Positions 45,002 through 59,220 are shown, counted from the first letter of the stretch. The stretch: DNA of 64,000 nucleotides from Sipunculus nudus (GCA_026874595.1 CM049315.1:2794501-2858500); one strand, 5' to 3'. Program-made: numbers and translations. The notes: a model not told the origin generated them from the letters alone.

Positions 45002-46918
45002 CAGGGCGTCAATTTCCTATTTTTCCCTATTTTGGAGTAATTCTTATGTTTTTTCCTTTATTTTTCAGGAAAAAATAACTATTTTTCATTTCCCTGTTTT
45101 GAAGTAATTCATATTTTTCCTATTTTCAGGAAACTATGTTTTCCATTTGTTATGGGCATGATGTGTTTTATCATATTTGATTACTCTATTTTGATCAGTC
45201 AGCATAAAAATTCCCACATCAGGAAGATCTTACCATCATTATAAACTTAACTTTTTCAAAAATAAATTTCTTCACACATTCTCATGTTTAAAATTGGAAG
45301 TATCTTATGAGGCTAAGTTACTTACGGCATCTAAAACAGGAAATCGGAACAATGGAAGTGCTTTGCATCTTGACTCAGATTCTCAAAGTAAACCGATGTA
45401 TAGTTCTTCCATATTTAACTTTGTTCATTCTTTGTGATTAAATATTTTGTTTAACAAGTTCCTCACTGTGGTCTTCGTGCTTAGCTTTTGACTAGATTGG
45501 TTTTGTGGACAGTGACTGAAACAAAAGTCCGATTTCATTTTCTGAAAGTTTAAATTTTCTTCATAAATGAAAGGTTTCAGTTTGTTTTGATAAAGTAAGG
45601 GTATAAAATGCGTGTGCATTAATGTGAACGAAACATTTTTTCATTGCAATATCCTCTAAATAACAATCATGATCATGCAATTTACATTGTGACAGTCCAC
45701 ATCATGTAAACATGTTTCTGTGTTTCATGCAGTTCCATTTCAGAATGAATGGTTATTTGATATTTATCAAGGCCTTAGATTCAATTCAATTTAATTACAT
45801 CAATGTAAATGTCATCATGTTTTTGTTATAATTCCATGATTTGACAAGTAGAACACAAATGTCTATTGGTTGCAGATCTATGTGGGGGATTGATAAAGTG
45901 ACAATACAGGGAAATATATTTTAAATAAAAGGCTTTTATACACAAGCAATTATCATAAAATATGTCATTCTTAATTCGAGAAGGAACACTGGTGCTTGCT
46001 GTGACTAATGAACGTGTACCATTAGGAATGGGGATGTGAGGGGCTTATATACACCCCACTTTCGAACAGTAGATTATTTTTACTATTGCTGAATCTTAAA
46101 GTTACAATAAATATGTCTATTGACAGATTGGAATCTTTCATTTTACAAATTATCAACTCAGAATCCTTTAATAACTGGTAAATCAAAATAAACAATAAGA
46201 AATTGTCTACTCAAAACTCAGAAGTTAAGGAAAGTGTGTGTTTTTTAACATGCTTTTATATGAATGCAGGTACTCATGTTGGAGGAAGTTAAGATTGTTT
46301 AGTTTTTGCAATGGATATTCTTTATACATTCCAAGGATGGTTTCCCGAATTGCTTAATTTTTATTGCGTTTTGTGTCCTCCTCCCTCCCCGACCCCCACA
46401 ATGTGGGACACCTCCTTCCAAGGCCTTCCCCTATATAACACCTTATAATCATATTGCTGGAAGCAAAAGAAAGTCGTGTAGCATATTAATTGATGTAACT
46501 GTATGTTCAACGTTGGTACATCAGAGATGTATGGGGAGACTTTCAGCTGTCCAATTACACTGATGCAATGACCGAACTTTTAAAACAAGGAAGAAAAAAA
46601 ATATTTTTTTTGTCACAATCAAGAGAAAAATATCTTTGCAGAAAAAATGAAAAAAATGCCCCATCGCCCTGGTTAGCCCCTTATTTAAAAATCTTTGGAG
46701 AGATGAAATAGCCCCCAGCCACTGGTTGCCCATAAGAGTGATGTTAAACAAGAAAAGGTTATTTTGGTTAACTAGAATGGCTGTTAGGGGTGCGTTAAGG
46801 CCTTCTTGTATACAAAAATATTTCCTTTTTAAAAATGTTGCCTATTTGAACAACAATATTCCAATTTTATACTTTTGAAATTCCTGTTTTTTACCGTCAC
46901 TTCCAACTTGACGCCCTG
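45002..46918. mobile_element. Possible hAT-type element with CAGGGCGTCAA termini
   Basis: CAGGGCGTCAA (45002-45012) and TTGACGCCCTG (46908-46918) are perfect inverted copies, and similarity continues outwards through TTTTCAA. hAT ends commonly begin CAGNG. No convincing 8-bp target duplication and no transposase frame were seen. Confidence 0.5.
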
Positions 46919-47489
46919 TATTTGAAAAAAGTTGCTGCCATGTACTGATATGTATTTAGAATATTTGCAAACTCGTCCTTCAGTGTCATTCATTCTCATT
47001 AGTTATTTTGCCGAGTCAGCACAGGGGCCTATATAATATTGTAATAAGTTTCAGATAAAGACTTGCGGAGAACAAGTCCAGTGTTTCTGTATCATATTTA
47101 TCAGCCCTATATTGAATGTGTTGAACTCTTTAATGACTCAAGACTTTGTATTTATGTTGATTTGAAAATGGATTCAAATGTCATTTATATATTTTCAGTG
47201 TTGTCATAATTTACAATTGTCATTAAAATTATATAATGTGTGACCAGAGAGTTTGTTTCTCATGACTGCACCCGTGGGCCAGTGATTCGTAAAAAAAGGC
47301 TGGGGATGCACCAAATGCCATTTAAACGTCCGACTGTACTCTGCGTATAAATTGATTGGTCATCATAGCATTTTGCTGTATCATGTCTGAATGACGCCCG
47401 GTCCCATTTACCTGCGACACCATGGATACACACCGTGATTGTGTGACAAGTTTGATGTCAGTGTCTGTTGATGACAGTGATGTATAGTC

Positions 47490-47885
47490 GTGTCCACACC
47501 AGAGTGCAAGTCGTAGTCCTAAAGGTTCCAGTCCAAGTTACCCTTCTCCGAGTCCGAGTCGTCTGGAACCCGAGTCCAATAAAAATCTCTTTAAAAAAAA
47601 AAAAAGAAATTTAAAGTTGAACCTAAGAGAAAACCATAAGTATTTTTATGTTAACTTATACCAGCCTTTTACTTTAAAGTTAAATTACATTTAGTTTCCG
47701 ATGCAGACCTAAAGCTTGTTATATCCAGTTTTTTTCTAATTCTGTTAGTTGTTTGCACATGTATGTAAATGTCTTTATAGTATGTGACAGCTTTCCTTCA
47801 GTTGGACTGGAGACGGACTCGGCCTGTTTACGTCCGAGTACAAGTCGAGTCCAGGATGCTGGTATCGAGTCCCTATAGCTGCAAG
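47490..47885. repeat. GAGTCC/GGACTC-rich repeat, possible MITE
   Basis: CCGAGTCCGAGTCG-type motifs cluster at 47550-47580 and 47810-47870 around an AT-rich middle, with TATAG near both outer ends. Ends are not precise. Confidence 0.4.
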
Positions 47886-47974
47886 AGGACTCCTTCCTGA
47901 CTGGTTGATAGGGACTTTGGTTTTCTTTCATAAGGCTGAATTGTTTTTTATCTTTTTAGCCTTTGTCTGTAGAT

Positions 47975-48268
47975 AAAGTATATCAATATATAATGCATGA
48001 ATTGCCATGACTCTTGCTAGGCGTATTGATATGATAAGTATATATAATGTACGGATTGCCTTGACTCTTGCTAGGCATGTTGATATGATAAGTATATATA
48101 TGTGTACGGATTGCCATGACCCTTGCTTGGAGTATTGATATATGATAAGTTTATATTATGCATGGATTGCCATTCCGCTTGCAAGCTTGGCATATTAATA
48201 TAATAAGTAAATCAATATATAATATATGGATTGCCATGACTCTTGCTTGGCGCATTGATATAATAATT
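47975..48268. repeat. ~55-bp tandem repeat, five units
   Basis: ATTGCCATGACTCTTGCTAG and close variants occur at 48001, 48055, 48110, 48166 and 48230, followed by TATTGATATGATAAGTATAT. Confidence 0.88.
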
Positions 48269-48284
48269 TCCTGAAGAAATTTTT

Positions 48285-49138
48285 TTTCTCTGAATCTTTC
48301 GCATTCTTAACTGTAATTATGAAACTGCTAAATAACAACAGTTACATCCGTTTCCCAGCTGTTGGTCCATCTATTGTCCTGAAACCTGGTATGCTTTGGT
48401 CATGATTATTTTCATGAGTTCCAGAAGACTGATGACGCCACCTGTATTTTTCTAAATTTTGTGTAATTTGAAACTGCTAAAAGACAGCATTTGTAGCAGT
48501 TTCCCAGCTGTTGGTCCATAAGTTTCCTGAAACCTGGAAAACTTATTGATCATGACTATTTTCATCAGTTTCTGCAAAATGGAGGCGCCACCTATATTTT
48601 TAAATTTGCTGATTAATTACTCTATTTTTACACCGTCAAATGATAGTATTCGTATCTTGTTAAATGCTAGTCAGCTACGGGTCAATACCCAATGTGATGA
48701 TTACCTGTGGGTTATGTACGTTACTGTGCCAGGTTGGTGACGCCAGTGCACCAAGAATATTTATTTTACAAATTTTTACCGCATCTTATTACTTTATTTT
48801 TGCTTTATGAGTGAAAAATCTCAAAAGTAATTCAATATTGGTATTTCAGACGCATACCATGTACCAGACCAGCAGATCTGTGTAAAGTTCGAAGATGGTT
48901 CACCTTGACCTTCTTTTCAAGGTCGAAGAGCTGTATGTAAAAATGTTTGCAAATTTCTCAGGACCCACTGGACGGAATGTTGTGAAATACGTAATGCTTT
49001 TAAGTCTTGACGGTCTGTAACTGTTTCACCAGACTGGTAGCGCTACCTATAATATCCTAATTTATACGAATTTTTATCGCCTCCTAAGCCCAATTTCACA
49101 TTTTGTCCTTCAGTCTTGCGAGGGACATCTTGTTTTAT
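48285..49138 (+). repeat. Dispersed repeat with ~149-bp internal units and ATCTTGTTTT end
   Basis: CCCAGCTGTTGGTCC recurs at 48354 and 48503 with CTGAAACCTGG and CGCCACCT motifs following. The end GAGGGACATCTTGTTTT resembles the terminus of the other families. Confidence 0.6.
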
Positions 49139-49881
49139 CGGTAAACCCCCGCAGAGTGTGTAATACTGTTTATTACATACAGGTCTATGTATCACTTCTT
49201 TTACGAGACTTGCAAAGGTCACTGTACAACTAGTTTATCCAGTTAAAGTCCACGAGCCGAACTAAAGACACTTGTAACTTGGATATACATCCATATTAGA
49301 ACAGAGGTTTCGTTATCATTACTGTTACCACCCATACTCACTGTTCTTTTGCCTGAGGCCTCTTGTCAGCTTCTATTGATATTGTGTTTAAATTGTTGAA
49401 GTACGCAAAGCTTCATACAACAAATTTAGTCTCCGTATGATGTAATGTATCCACAAAGGCAATTCTAGGTTAGCATCCCAGGTTAGAATCCCATAATCAA
49501 AAATCCATTCAAAAGTAATTTAATCTTCAGGTAAAACGTGTAATCATTTAAACCTATATAGTACAGTGTCTGTCAGTTTGTATATAATTGTCTCACCTTC
49601 AATTTGTTAATTATAGTTAAATATGTATTTACTCATCATGGATCTGGTCCTTGTAGGTCCCCAAAGGTGCTTCATTTTGAACTTCAGTGTGAACCCTGGT
49701 ACAAATAACCGGTCAGACGGACGTTTGAACTAACTGGATGCAAATTATCGCCAAGCGATCAGTGAAAGCCACCTAACCCCCACCAACCAGCAATCCCAGC
49801 AAAATGGAGACTTTAATTACCATTTTTGAGAATTTCAATGAAATGTTGCATACAGGATTTGTACCTTTCAAGGTGATTCAC

Positions 49882-49885
<4 letters not shown>

Positions 49886-49943
<58 letters not shown>
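49886..49943. repeat. (AT)n microsatellite
   Basis: Almost pure TA run. Confidence 0.95.
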
Positions 49944-49945
<2 letters not shown>

Positions 49946-50326
49946 ACATTTCTCTTGGCGTTTCATCCAGGCCAAGTGATTCGCTCTTGCAGTGATTGCC
50001 ATCCAGTTTAAAATTATTTTACCAGTGTTTTTTTTTTTTCTACCGGTGTTTCCAGTATACATCGATCACATTCGTTTTATTTGTGTCGAGGGATGACTTG
50101 GTCTATGATACATAACATCAGGGGGCGGGGTCACCCATTCTACCTTTTAAACCAGAGAATGAACAAAATAAATTGTAGTCTTGTTACTGACACTGATACT
50201 ACCGAGTATAACTTTATTTACATAGTGAATAGTCTTCTTTATGCTAGAGATATAATTATATATATATAAATATATATTTTTGCCTTAATTACCTTGGTTG
50301 TCTTATATTCCACTCGGGCACGAACT

Positions 50327-50342
50327 CCCCCCCCCCCCCCCC
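50327..50342. repeat. C16 homopolymer
   Basis: Uninterrupted C run. Confidence 0.9.
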
Positions 50343-52760
50343 GAACCTTTCTTTTGACACGTTCCTCACTCCATTCATATTACAAATTACCACACCTTTT
50401 TTACCACTACTGAATTGCATAAAAACGTATATATATATACATATTTATATATATATATATATATTTTCATAAAATACACACAAAAGAAACCACACACACG
50501 CATCCTCTCTGATAATATTTAGCCTTTACCTAACATTTATCATTTTTTTCCGATAATATTATTTTTTATATTATCACATCCATTCCAGGGATAATACCTC
50601 AGAAAAAAATGTGGATATTTCTTATAGCGCCATAACTTCTGTGAGGAATATTGCCAAACAACATTCCCTCATTCAACTTTGATCTATTCCCTGTCTCGCC
50701 TACCCAAGGCCAAGTAATTGCGCGTTCATTCTTCATGTTTTCTATTAGACTGGAAGTGGATCACTACCATCACTTGTTAGCGTGAGTCAAGAATGTATAG
50801 AAGACATCTCAACGGTTATTTATCAGTACAGGCCACACGGAAGCACATTTACTGAATAACTATTGGGTGGATATTCCAACGGACGAAGCGTGTAGGCGAG
50901 ACATAACGCGTCATGTTCAAAGCGAGGCTGGCAGAACTTTCTCTGAAGATGTCAAGTGTGTCTTTGTCCATTGCAGTTCTGGTCTCTTTGCGCAGATTTC
51001 ATATCCCTGGCAATTATTTGCACTGACGTTTTATGCCCATGTAAAAATCTAGGCTGATTTATTTAATTACGATGTTGTTTCAAGTTATGGTTCCAAAACA
51101 TCTGCATAAATCAAGATTTTTATTTTATCAGGTTAAGGCTCTGTTTGATTTGTCTTTGTCATGATATCCTGAGCGGATATTTCTCAATCCCTTCATATAC
51201 GTCATGTTTCACAGGTCCTTGCACTCCCTGCGTGCGTCTTTCCATTGACGTACCGCATGAGTCCGGTTTTTAAGTCACAGGACACCGCCGAGCGAACATA
51301 GTTTGTGAAGTACCCGATTAGTTATATACACACGAATCTTCAAACTTCTTATGCAATGAGGCCTAACAGGAATACCATTCACCTTAAATTCACTCAACGC
51401 TATGTCGATTTGACAGCTTTTTGATGATAATAAAATAAAATTGTGTACACTTTAATTGTTCTCTATATACAATGACTTTAAGAGGTTTAATGGATGGATA
51501 TGCCACATCCCATTTTTCTTCGTACAATGATTTGCAATGTTAAAATCTGAAATCTGAAAGCAGATTTTGAATATTTTATTACGATAAGATAGAGTGTAAG
51601 TCTCATAATCAAGTAAACGAAATTATATTCATATATAATCATTATAGAAATAAGTACTGGGACAGTACAGAAGTTCTTTTTCATATAAAACGCCCATTCG
51701 TAAATTTAAACACGCATATACAATTTTTTTTTTTAGAAAAAGGCAATTTCATAAAGTTTAGAAAATGATTTATAAACATGTTTTCGACAAAGCCATGGCG
51801 AAAAAAATATATTTTTCGTATCTGCATAGATAGAAAAAACATAATATTTAACAATATATCATAGGCTTAACATATGTTTATTTATACATTTAACAAGGTT
51901 AAGGGAAATAAATTTGCCGTTCAGCGTACCGTGAAGTCTCTCGGCTCAAATCTTCTCCATGCATAAGCGGTGAAATTCTGACTCTATAGATATAGATATT
52001 TCGTAGAGAAGTCCAAATAAATGTTATAATACTTGTATATCTGCAGCCGAATGTATACAAAAGTTAGGCTACCTTGTTTGTGGTACGTTATATAAATATA
52101 ATATCCTTAATCAGTGGAAGGTATCATCTGATGGCTATACTATATCACGTCTCCATCCTGATGAAATCCATTATGATAATGTTTCTTGAATATTTTATCA
52201 ATAATTTATGTTTTTCAGTTCATTTATTCCGCATGCGTTATTCTGTATTGGAAGGGAGAAATAATGCGCATATGCATGGCAACAATCATATTGTATATAG
52301 TAAAACCTACCGAGGACTATTAATCTATTCAGTAACTACATTTGCATTTTGTATATTCATTTGAAATAAACAGACAAAGGGTGTTTATAAAGGACTATAA
52401 TCAAAGTGTTCTCTTATAAATGTAAATCCAGAATACCAGATAGTATATTACCTGAAGGGCGGAATACCTGGTCAATCATCCCTATAAATATGTATGAAGT
52501 TCCATTTAAGATTACCTGCAAGGTTAATGTGGTAAGGTCAACATGCTAAGAAGTATATGGTGTGTTTCATCATAAAAGAGACCTTCATCACAAGGGGATT
52601 CTCTATTCAAACGGTAGTTTTTGTGCCAAGCTGTCATGTCCACGGTAATGGCTGATCGGGTGCTTACAGATGTGCCGAGAACTGGGCAGAAATTAACTAT
52701 AGACATTTGTCTGTATCTCTCGGATTCAAGTAATTTAATTTTAAATACGCATGTACATGT
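50343..52760. other. Unique AT-rich non-coding stretch
   Basis: Short open frames only. No domain, exon or repeat array recognised. Confidence 0.5.
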
Positions 52761-52763
52761 GTG

Positions 52764-52862
52764 TCCTCATGCATGCGGCGTATACATAAGGTCTTCATGC
52801 ATACGGCGTATACATAAAGTCCTTATGCCTGCGGCGTATATACATAAAGTCCTAATGCATGG
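52764..52862. repeat. ~30-bp tandem repeat, about 3.5 units
   Basis: Units of the form ATGC-TGCGGCGTATACATAA followed by AGTCCT. Confidence 0.8.
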
Positions 52863-53224
52863 CTTTTATAACTACGATATACCCCCCGAATATTCCATGG
52901 GGTGCATACTTCCTGAGACCGATATTTTCTTACAGATGTTGGGTACGTCTGTGTGTTCGAATATCTGTAAAAGGCGTGAAAATACTCTGTCGTCTTTGAT
53001 ATCTGTATATAGTTATTTTAGTATTTTCTAGCCTTTGAAAGGATCCTCGCCACGTGTCGGTCTTATATAGTGTTGACTTAGTTCCCTGATTGTCATTGTA
53101 ATATATCTTTGAAATCCGGCCCAGTAACACAAAAAAGTACATACAATGTATACGATAAATTCCTCTGCATACATATTTTAGTTTATTAAAATCTTTTATA
53201 GGATAACTTCTTACTTGAAGGAAC

Positions 53225-53241
53225 GATGCATTTAATGCATC
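53225..53241. repeat. Perfect short hairpin GATGCAT-TTA-ATGCATC
   Basis: 7-bp arms around TTA. The core GCATTTAATGC also occurs at 9819-9829. Confidence 0.85.
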
Positions 53242-56200
53242 ATAAATTTTAGTTCAGTTCTATATAGATTTGTGGTGCTTACCAATTGAAATATTTGAAC
53301 TTTATTATAGAATCAATTTTCAGTTAAAATGACAATTAAAAAATTAACTTTGTGGGAATGCATGACTGGTATTAGTATATTGTATGTTCATACGAAGGAT
53401 GTTAAAACTCTTCATTAATACAACTCGAAAGAGGGCGCAGTATAATTAATATTTAACATGTACATTTAGTCCATAGCTTATTTTTTTCTTAAACATGCGT
53501 TAATGAAGGCCGAGGGTCAAGATCACTCAGGTCAAGGTCATTCAAGGGACAACCCTGAGAAGGTGGAAATCTGGATTAAAAATCACTTTTCATTCTGTTT
53601 CAAAGGTTATGAAGACAAGTATTTGCTGAGTAGTGACATTTATAGTGGAATGCTAAATAAAATGTCCCTCAAGCTTCCTTTCTGCCAATAAATCATGTAC
53701 AGCTTTGTCATCAGCTCCACAATCTGAGGATGACAGTTCAAAGCCGTTTCTGGAAAAAAATATAAACAGTTTTAAACGCTTATAAATAGCGGCAAACATG
53801 CACTGGCCACTGCCTGTGCATATCTATATAATCACTTGTATTAGGTCATTCCAGTTTTGCATAGCTTTGATATAAATACTGCAGGAGCGGAGCAAGTCAT
53901 GTTTGGCGGGTATATGCACGGCGGCCAAGGCTAATCCTCTTGAGAAAGTACTTATTTTCTGCGGTTAAACATGTGGTAAAATATGAGTCTACACCCTTAC
54001 CAAGCTGATTGCCACTGGCACTGATTATATGCATATATATGTGGCAGATATATGCATAATTTATACAGGAAAAAGGTTCATGCTGGAAACCCTAAAGATT
54101 CTTGAAAAGTTTCGGTGCCACTGGAACCCATGCAAAGGGGTTTTAAACCATAAATGTATCTATCACTCTCTAAACATCAACAAATTGTTTCAGTGGAACA
54201 CTAATATACAGGTCCATCACGTGACGTGGACTGAGTGGATATGCACTTCTACTGCTTCCACTTGGAAACCTTGTGTACCTTTACTTGCCATTCCAGGGGA
54301 TGAAATGGTTCATATCACAACCTGTGCATCCATGGAGATTTGTTCTCAGTTACTATTCCTTAATCAAAACTGAATACATCCAGTGCAGTGCCGCGGGGCT
54401 AAAGAAAACCGGCAAGGACAAGTTTTATTTTTTATCAGTTTTAGTATTAAATATGATTGACGTGAGACCATTTTTACCTTTCCAAATGCTTAAATTGGGA
54501 ATATAGACCGACTGGGTGTTATCATTTTTCATCATTCCAGCTATAATTGTGAAAAATATATATATATACAAGATATATTGCCAATTTCCCGACTATGTTT
54601 GGAGTGAAACACTATATATATACATATATAAAATTTATATATGAACACCGGGGGTTTGTGTGTGTGTGTGTGTAAAATTCAGTTTAGTAAAGTTGTTCAG
54701 AACTTGAGACTTTTCACAGATGTATAGGGGACATAAATAGGCCTATGCGGCCACAGTATATGTGGCCACGGTATATATTGATGTATGATATGGGAAATAG
54801 TAGAGAAAGACACCAGTCTAATGTAAAGTTTTATAATTACTCATTCTTGCGCTTCGAGAGACGCGAGACAAGTCAGTGCATTTCAATCAATTCCTCTTTG
54901 TCACATCGGAAGTAAGTTGAATGAAATGTGCTCAGTTCTTACAAAGAATCATTTGACAAAACACTTATAAGCTGAAATATCACAGTTGGAATTATAGTAG
55001 AAATAAAATCAGTTTAACCATGTTTAACTTATGTGTAACTTAACATTTCCGTGTTTAAATACCTTGGTTTTGTAAAATGCTTTATTTAGAGACATGAAAG
55101 GAAACTAAACTTTTTAGGTATGACAATTTGATTTTCTTTTGTTTCAACTTTATAAGTTGCTGCAAAAAAACTCAAGTTGATGATGGTCGGTGAACCTCGT
55201 TGTTCACAAAAGGTCACTCGGTCAGTTTTGTTTAAACCCAGTGTATATGTAATCTCCCGTTTTATAAAGTCTAATATTTGCGTTACTATATATATCTAAG
55301 GAAAGTGTCCCATCTTTACAGGTCAAAGGGCACCCTTTTTGGGGGGCACGGCCCAAACAATTATATACACCTGAGGGATTTATTTACTGTGTAAGTATGA
55401 ATTAGCATACGTATAATCTTAACTAACATTATGTTATAATTTCAATTTTATTTAACTTCCAAGAATCTACTAATAACTAAATAAAGCCACAAGTCAGTTC
55501 AGTCAAGTAACATTGTATTTACAAATATGTTTGGGCCGGGGAAGTGCCCTACACTCTGAACCCGGGGTGTGACGTAACTTCCGTTTACTGTAAACACTGT
55601 AAAATAGACCACCAAAGGATTTTTGGGAAACACACACTACCATGTATGTCACTGACCCTGCTTGGCCACTGAGAGGAAGCTCTCATACATACAGGCTCAA
55701 TCTGAACTTGATCAGTAAAACTGATGCCGCAGCTTTTACATCAGGGCAACACATATAAGTACTACGCATATAAACATGGTTTCTTTATCAATTATTTAAT
55801 CGCCCCTAATCCCCTGCTGAGACAAACTGACCGAACAATTTAATCCGGACAGAGAATTAATCTTTCCGAACATGGAACATGTATTAACTCATATATGAAG
55901 TATCAAATGCAGTAGACTATTGTTGGGGTTAATGGGTTTGCAAGGTAAATAACATACGGCCGTACCCCTTTTCTCATTTATTCGATTTCAATAAAATTTC
56001 AAAGGGGTTAAGACCTTCTTCATGAAACACACTCACCTGGTGAAATTTAAAGAAAACATGGTCTTAATATATTAGGTTATATCTTCATGTCTCGAGTAAA
56101 AACCGCATGTTAAATACCAAGATCAAAATATCTTATTTCACTGGTATTTTTTAAAATCTAAAGTAGAAAACCCTTCATGACTACGTGTATTAGCATGCAG

Positions 56201-56335
56201 GGGACCTGGAACCCACTTTCTTAGCTGCCGTGACCTTTCTTTTATGAATTTCTGGGGAATTTCTTTGCGGTCTAAAACCCGCACCCCCCCCCCCCCCCGC
56301 ACCCATACCCTTTATAGGACCTGAGGACCTTTTTA
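53242..56335. other. Unique non-coding stretch with minor microsatellites
   Basis: Open frames near 53503-53691 and 54029-54373 have no recognised similarity or exon context. Short (TA) and (GT) runs lie near 54556-54670. C15 at 56284-56298. Confidence 0.45.
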
Positions 56336-56340
56336 AGGTT

Positions 56341-56578
56341 TTCTTATTAGTCTCCTTTGGTTGGACACCCCCTTTCTAATACCCTGGATCTGCCCCTATT
56401 TGTGGAATATCCAAAGAAACATCGACCTATTCATGATGCAACTCATGCGGATTATTAGACTCTTATTTGTCTCCTTTGGATGGACACCCCCTTTCTAATA
56501 CCCTGGATCTTCCCTTATATAGGGACTACCCAAAGAAACATCGACCTATTCAAGATGCAACTCATGCGGGTTGATTGG
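56341..56578. repeat. 119-bp direct duplication
   Basis: TCTCCTTTGG begins at 56351 and 56470. Both copies continue through ACACCCCCTTTCTAATACCC and CAAAGAAACATCGACC to GATGCAACTCATGCGG. A C21 tract (56589-56609) follows directly. Confidence 0.9.
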
Positions 56579-57412
56579 TTGTATTACACCCCCCCCCCCC
56601 CCCCCCCCCGGGAGGCAGGCTTTTGGCGATTGATGAGTTTATTATTTGCGTCATTTTTGGTGAATGGACATTTTAAGTCCGCCCAAGTGCAAAACCAATG
56701 CTTACATTTGTTCTTTCCTTCTTCATCTGTGCCTGATCTCCAACACCGGTTTTTCAGAACTGAGATTTTTGGCAAGTAATAGTCACAAGGGGCAATTTTT
56801 GCAGCTGATATTTATTTTTGACTTTGACCTATTTTTTTAGGTCGCACACTTCATATAGATTATTTATCCCCTATTATCACCAAGTGAAAACGGAGAGGTA
56901 TGGCCTCCAGTGATCACAGGGCAATTACAAACATCTATTTATATTTTCCAGGATCTGTGTCTTATGACCTCGGTACAAATGGAATTAATTTCATCTTATG
57001 GATCAAGGAGAAAGGAAAGCTAGATAAAATGTTATTGATATTTCTTTCAGTTAAAGAAAACACAATGAAACATGTATTTAAATGTACATTTATTATCATA
57101 GATATGTAATATATAACACAATGTAAGCTTACAAGTATGACCGACTACACTGCAGAACGACTCTGTCCAACTTTGCCATGGCACATATAAATGTTCAAAT
57201 TCATTAATGTACGTTAGAGTAAGGTCAAACAGGAACTAGGTATAACTGGTCGACCCACGACAGCACGGACAGAGGGAAGGAAAGAGGGAGGACTATAGCT
57301 TTTGCGTCAACATACCGTGAAAAGACGATCTGCACGAAATATCACCTACCCCTGAGCTCTTTATACATGCATACAGGACAAGCTGTACATCACTAAACCT
57401 CTCACAAAATAT

Positions 57413-57515
<103 letters not shown>

Positions 57516-57695
57516 TCATCCAGAAATCCCGGTCATAGAAAAGTTCGGTTAAAAACACAAGCTATCTTCACATACTATGTAAATAAAACGATAACAAACT
57601 GGTCAGATAAGCGAAGGTCTAAAGTACAGTGTATTCAGATAATACAACGAAATGAATAGAATATGATATGTATGTACATTGCAAACCGATAAATC

Positions 57696-57698
<3 letters not shown>

Positions 57699-57748
<50 letters not shown>
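57699..57748. repeat. (AT)n microsatellite
   Basis: Pure TA run. The Ile/Tyr repeat frame across it is an artefact. Confidence 0.95.
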
Positions 57749-57749
<1 letters not shown>

Positions 57750-58488
57750 GTAACATATTTCGTGTAATGGCTAACAGAAAATATGATCTTAATCTATCTC
57801 ATATCCTTTTTCTCGGAAATAAAGTTATTGGAATGTATTGGCATGAGTTCCTCTCTGCTTATAGTAAAAAATAACGTTTCCCTGAATTAAAATAGGCAGT
57901 CAATCACATAAATTTGAATATTTGATTCCTGTCTACTCATCTCCTCATCACCTGATGGTCAGATATTATTTGACATGCAAAGCGTTACAAAATACAGTGA
58001 TCATCTGATTAGCGACCTCAGTACAGGTCACCTTGGGGTCACAAATACATTAATAACAAGGGTACCGTAAATAATACAGAAAACTTCTCAAGTTTTCTTG
58101 AACTCCGAAGCACGAAGTTCACGACATATTTTTTGTTTCAACAAACAAATGCAACACCGAATCCATCGGCACACCTCTGCCGCCTGCAATGTAAACTTTC
58201 CTGGCTTTCTCATCTGTTACATTTTGGCGTTTTGTGATTTCTCGGGAAAACACCTTACTTTGTTGACAACTGGTGCTGCATGTACTGTAACTTACTTTAT
58301 ACAGCCTTTTGTCTAAAATCTCGTGAACCTTCCCACGCAAACCAGGAACATTAGGTCACACCGAGCAATTCAAATTCCCAAGATTATAAAATATATGTAT
58401 CTTCAGCTGAACAAATAATGTAATCCCCTACCCCACCCCGACCCTTTTTTTTTGTTTGTCGCATAATCTCGTACGGTGTGCTGTATTG

Positions 58489-58500
58489 CCACTAGATGGC
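58489..58500 (+). promoter_or_regulatory. CTCF-like core motif
   Basis: CCACTAGATGGC, followed by G, matches the bilaterian CTCF core CCASYAGRKGGC at every position. Only a sequence match; binding is not shown. Confidence 0.35.
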
Positions 58501-59003
58501 GGATGCCCCAGGTTATGCATACATTTTATTCTGCTAATTATTGCCTGCATGTATAAACAGATTTTTCTGTGTATCTAGATCATTTTTGCTACATGTTTAA
58601 AAATAAAATAAGAAGTACTTAGTACTGAGACAAGAGAGCCTTAAAGTCATTGTTTTAATCACTTTATCGCCCTACATAACAAGCTTCATCGGTAACATCG
58701 GCGTCCGATGAATATTTGATTATTGAAACCATTAAGTCTATAATAATATCTCCGGAAACCGGGATATGTCTTGAAGAAGTCCGGCGACTCCTGATATACA
58801 CTCACCATGATAGAACATGTGAACAGTTTAATCATAAAAGTGCGTGGGTGTTACTTGTTAAAATACACAAGTTCATCTGGCCATGCATGATTGTCACGTG
58901 CTACCCGTTGTCCCTAGCGACATGGATAATTCTCATATATCTCTCTCTTCGGACAAGCTATCTCTTATATACACGTTGCAACTACGGCAGATTTACATAC
59001 AAC

Positions 59004-59220
59004 ATGGCCGCCAATGACGTCACGACAGCTGAATGTGAGTATTAAAACCACAAGAAAGTCTAGCTGCCAACCACGATGAATATGGAGTAAATCTCAATGA
59101 TGATTTATTTTTTCTTGACAGCCTCTGCTAAAAAAAAACACTGCCCCACGTTTCACTCAGCTTTGACGACAGAGGGCGCTGACACGGAGGGGGTGGTGGG
59201 CGAGTGAATGAAACCGTTTG
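59004..59220 (+). other. Speculative first exon(s): ATG with CRE, donor and a nearby acceptor
   Basis: ATGGCCGCCAATGACGTCAC opens a short frame that reaches a GTGAGT donor-like site at 59035. An 86-nt gap with a pyrimidine tract ends in TTCTTGACAG at 59120. The phase-matched continuation stays open for about 28 codons before TGA. The region is GC-richer than its surroundings and holds the palindrome TGACGTCA. No protein family is recognised; it could equally be chance or a 5' leader. Confidence 0.15.

Noticed and set aside
53503-53691. Open frame starting with charged residues after GGTCAAG motifs
   Set aside because: Resembles decayed AGGTCA-type repeat DNA at its start; no family or exon structure.
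54029-54373. 114-codon open frame
   Set aside because: No recognised family, biased composition, no splice or promoter support; expected by chance at this scale.
55350-55551. Inverted GGCACGGCCCAAAC / GTTTGGGCCGGGGAAGTGCC pair considered as MITE ends
   Set aside because: Arms are short with a gap, there is no target duplication, and the ends do not extend.
57668-57874. Open frame with Ile-Tyr repeat
   Set aside because: Microsatellite artefact, no domain or splice context.
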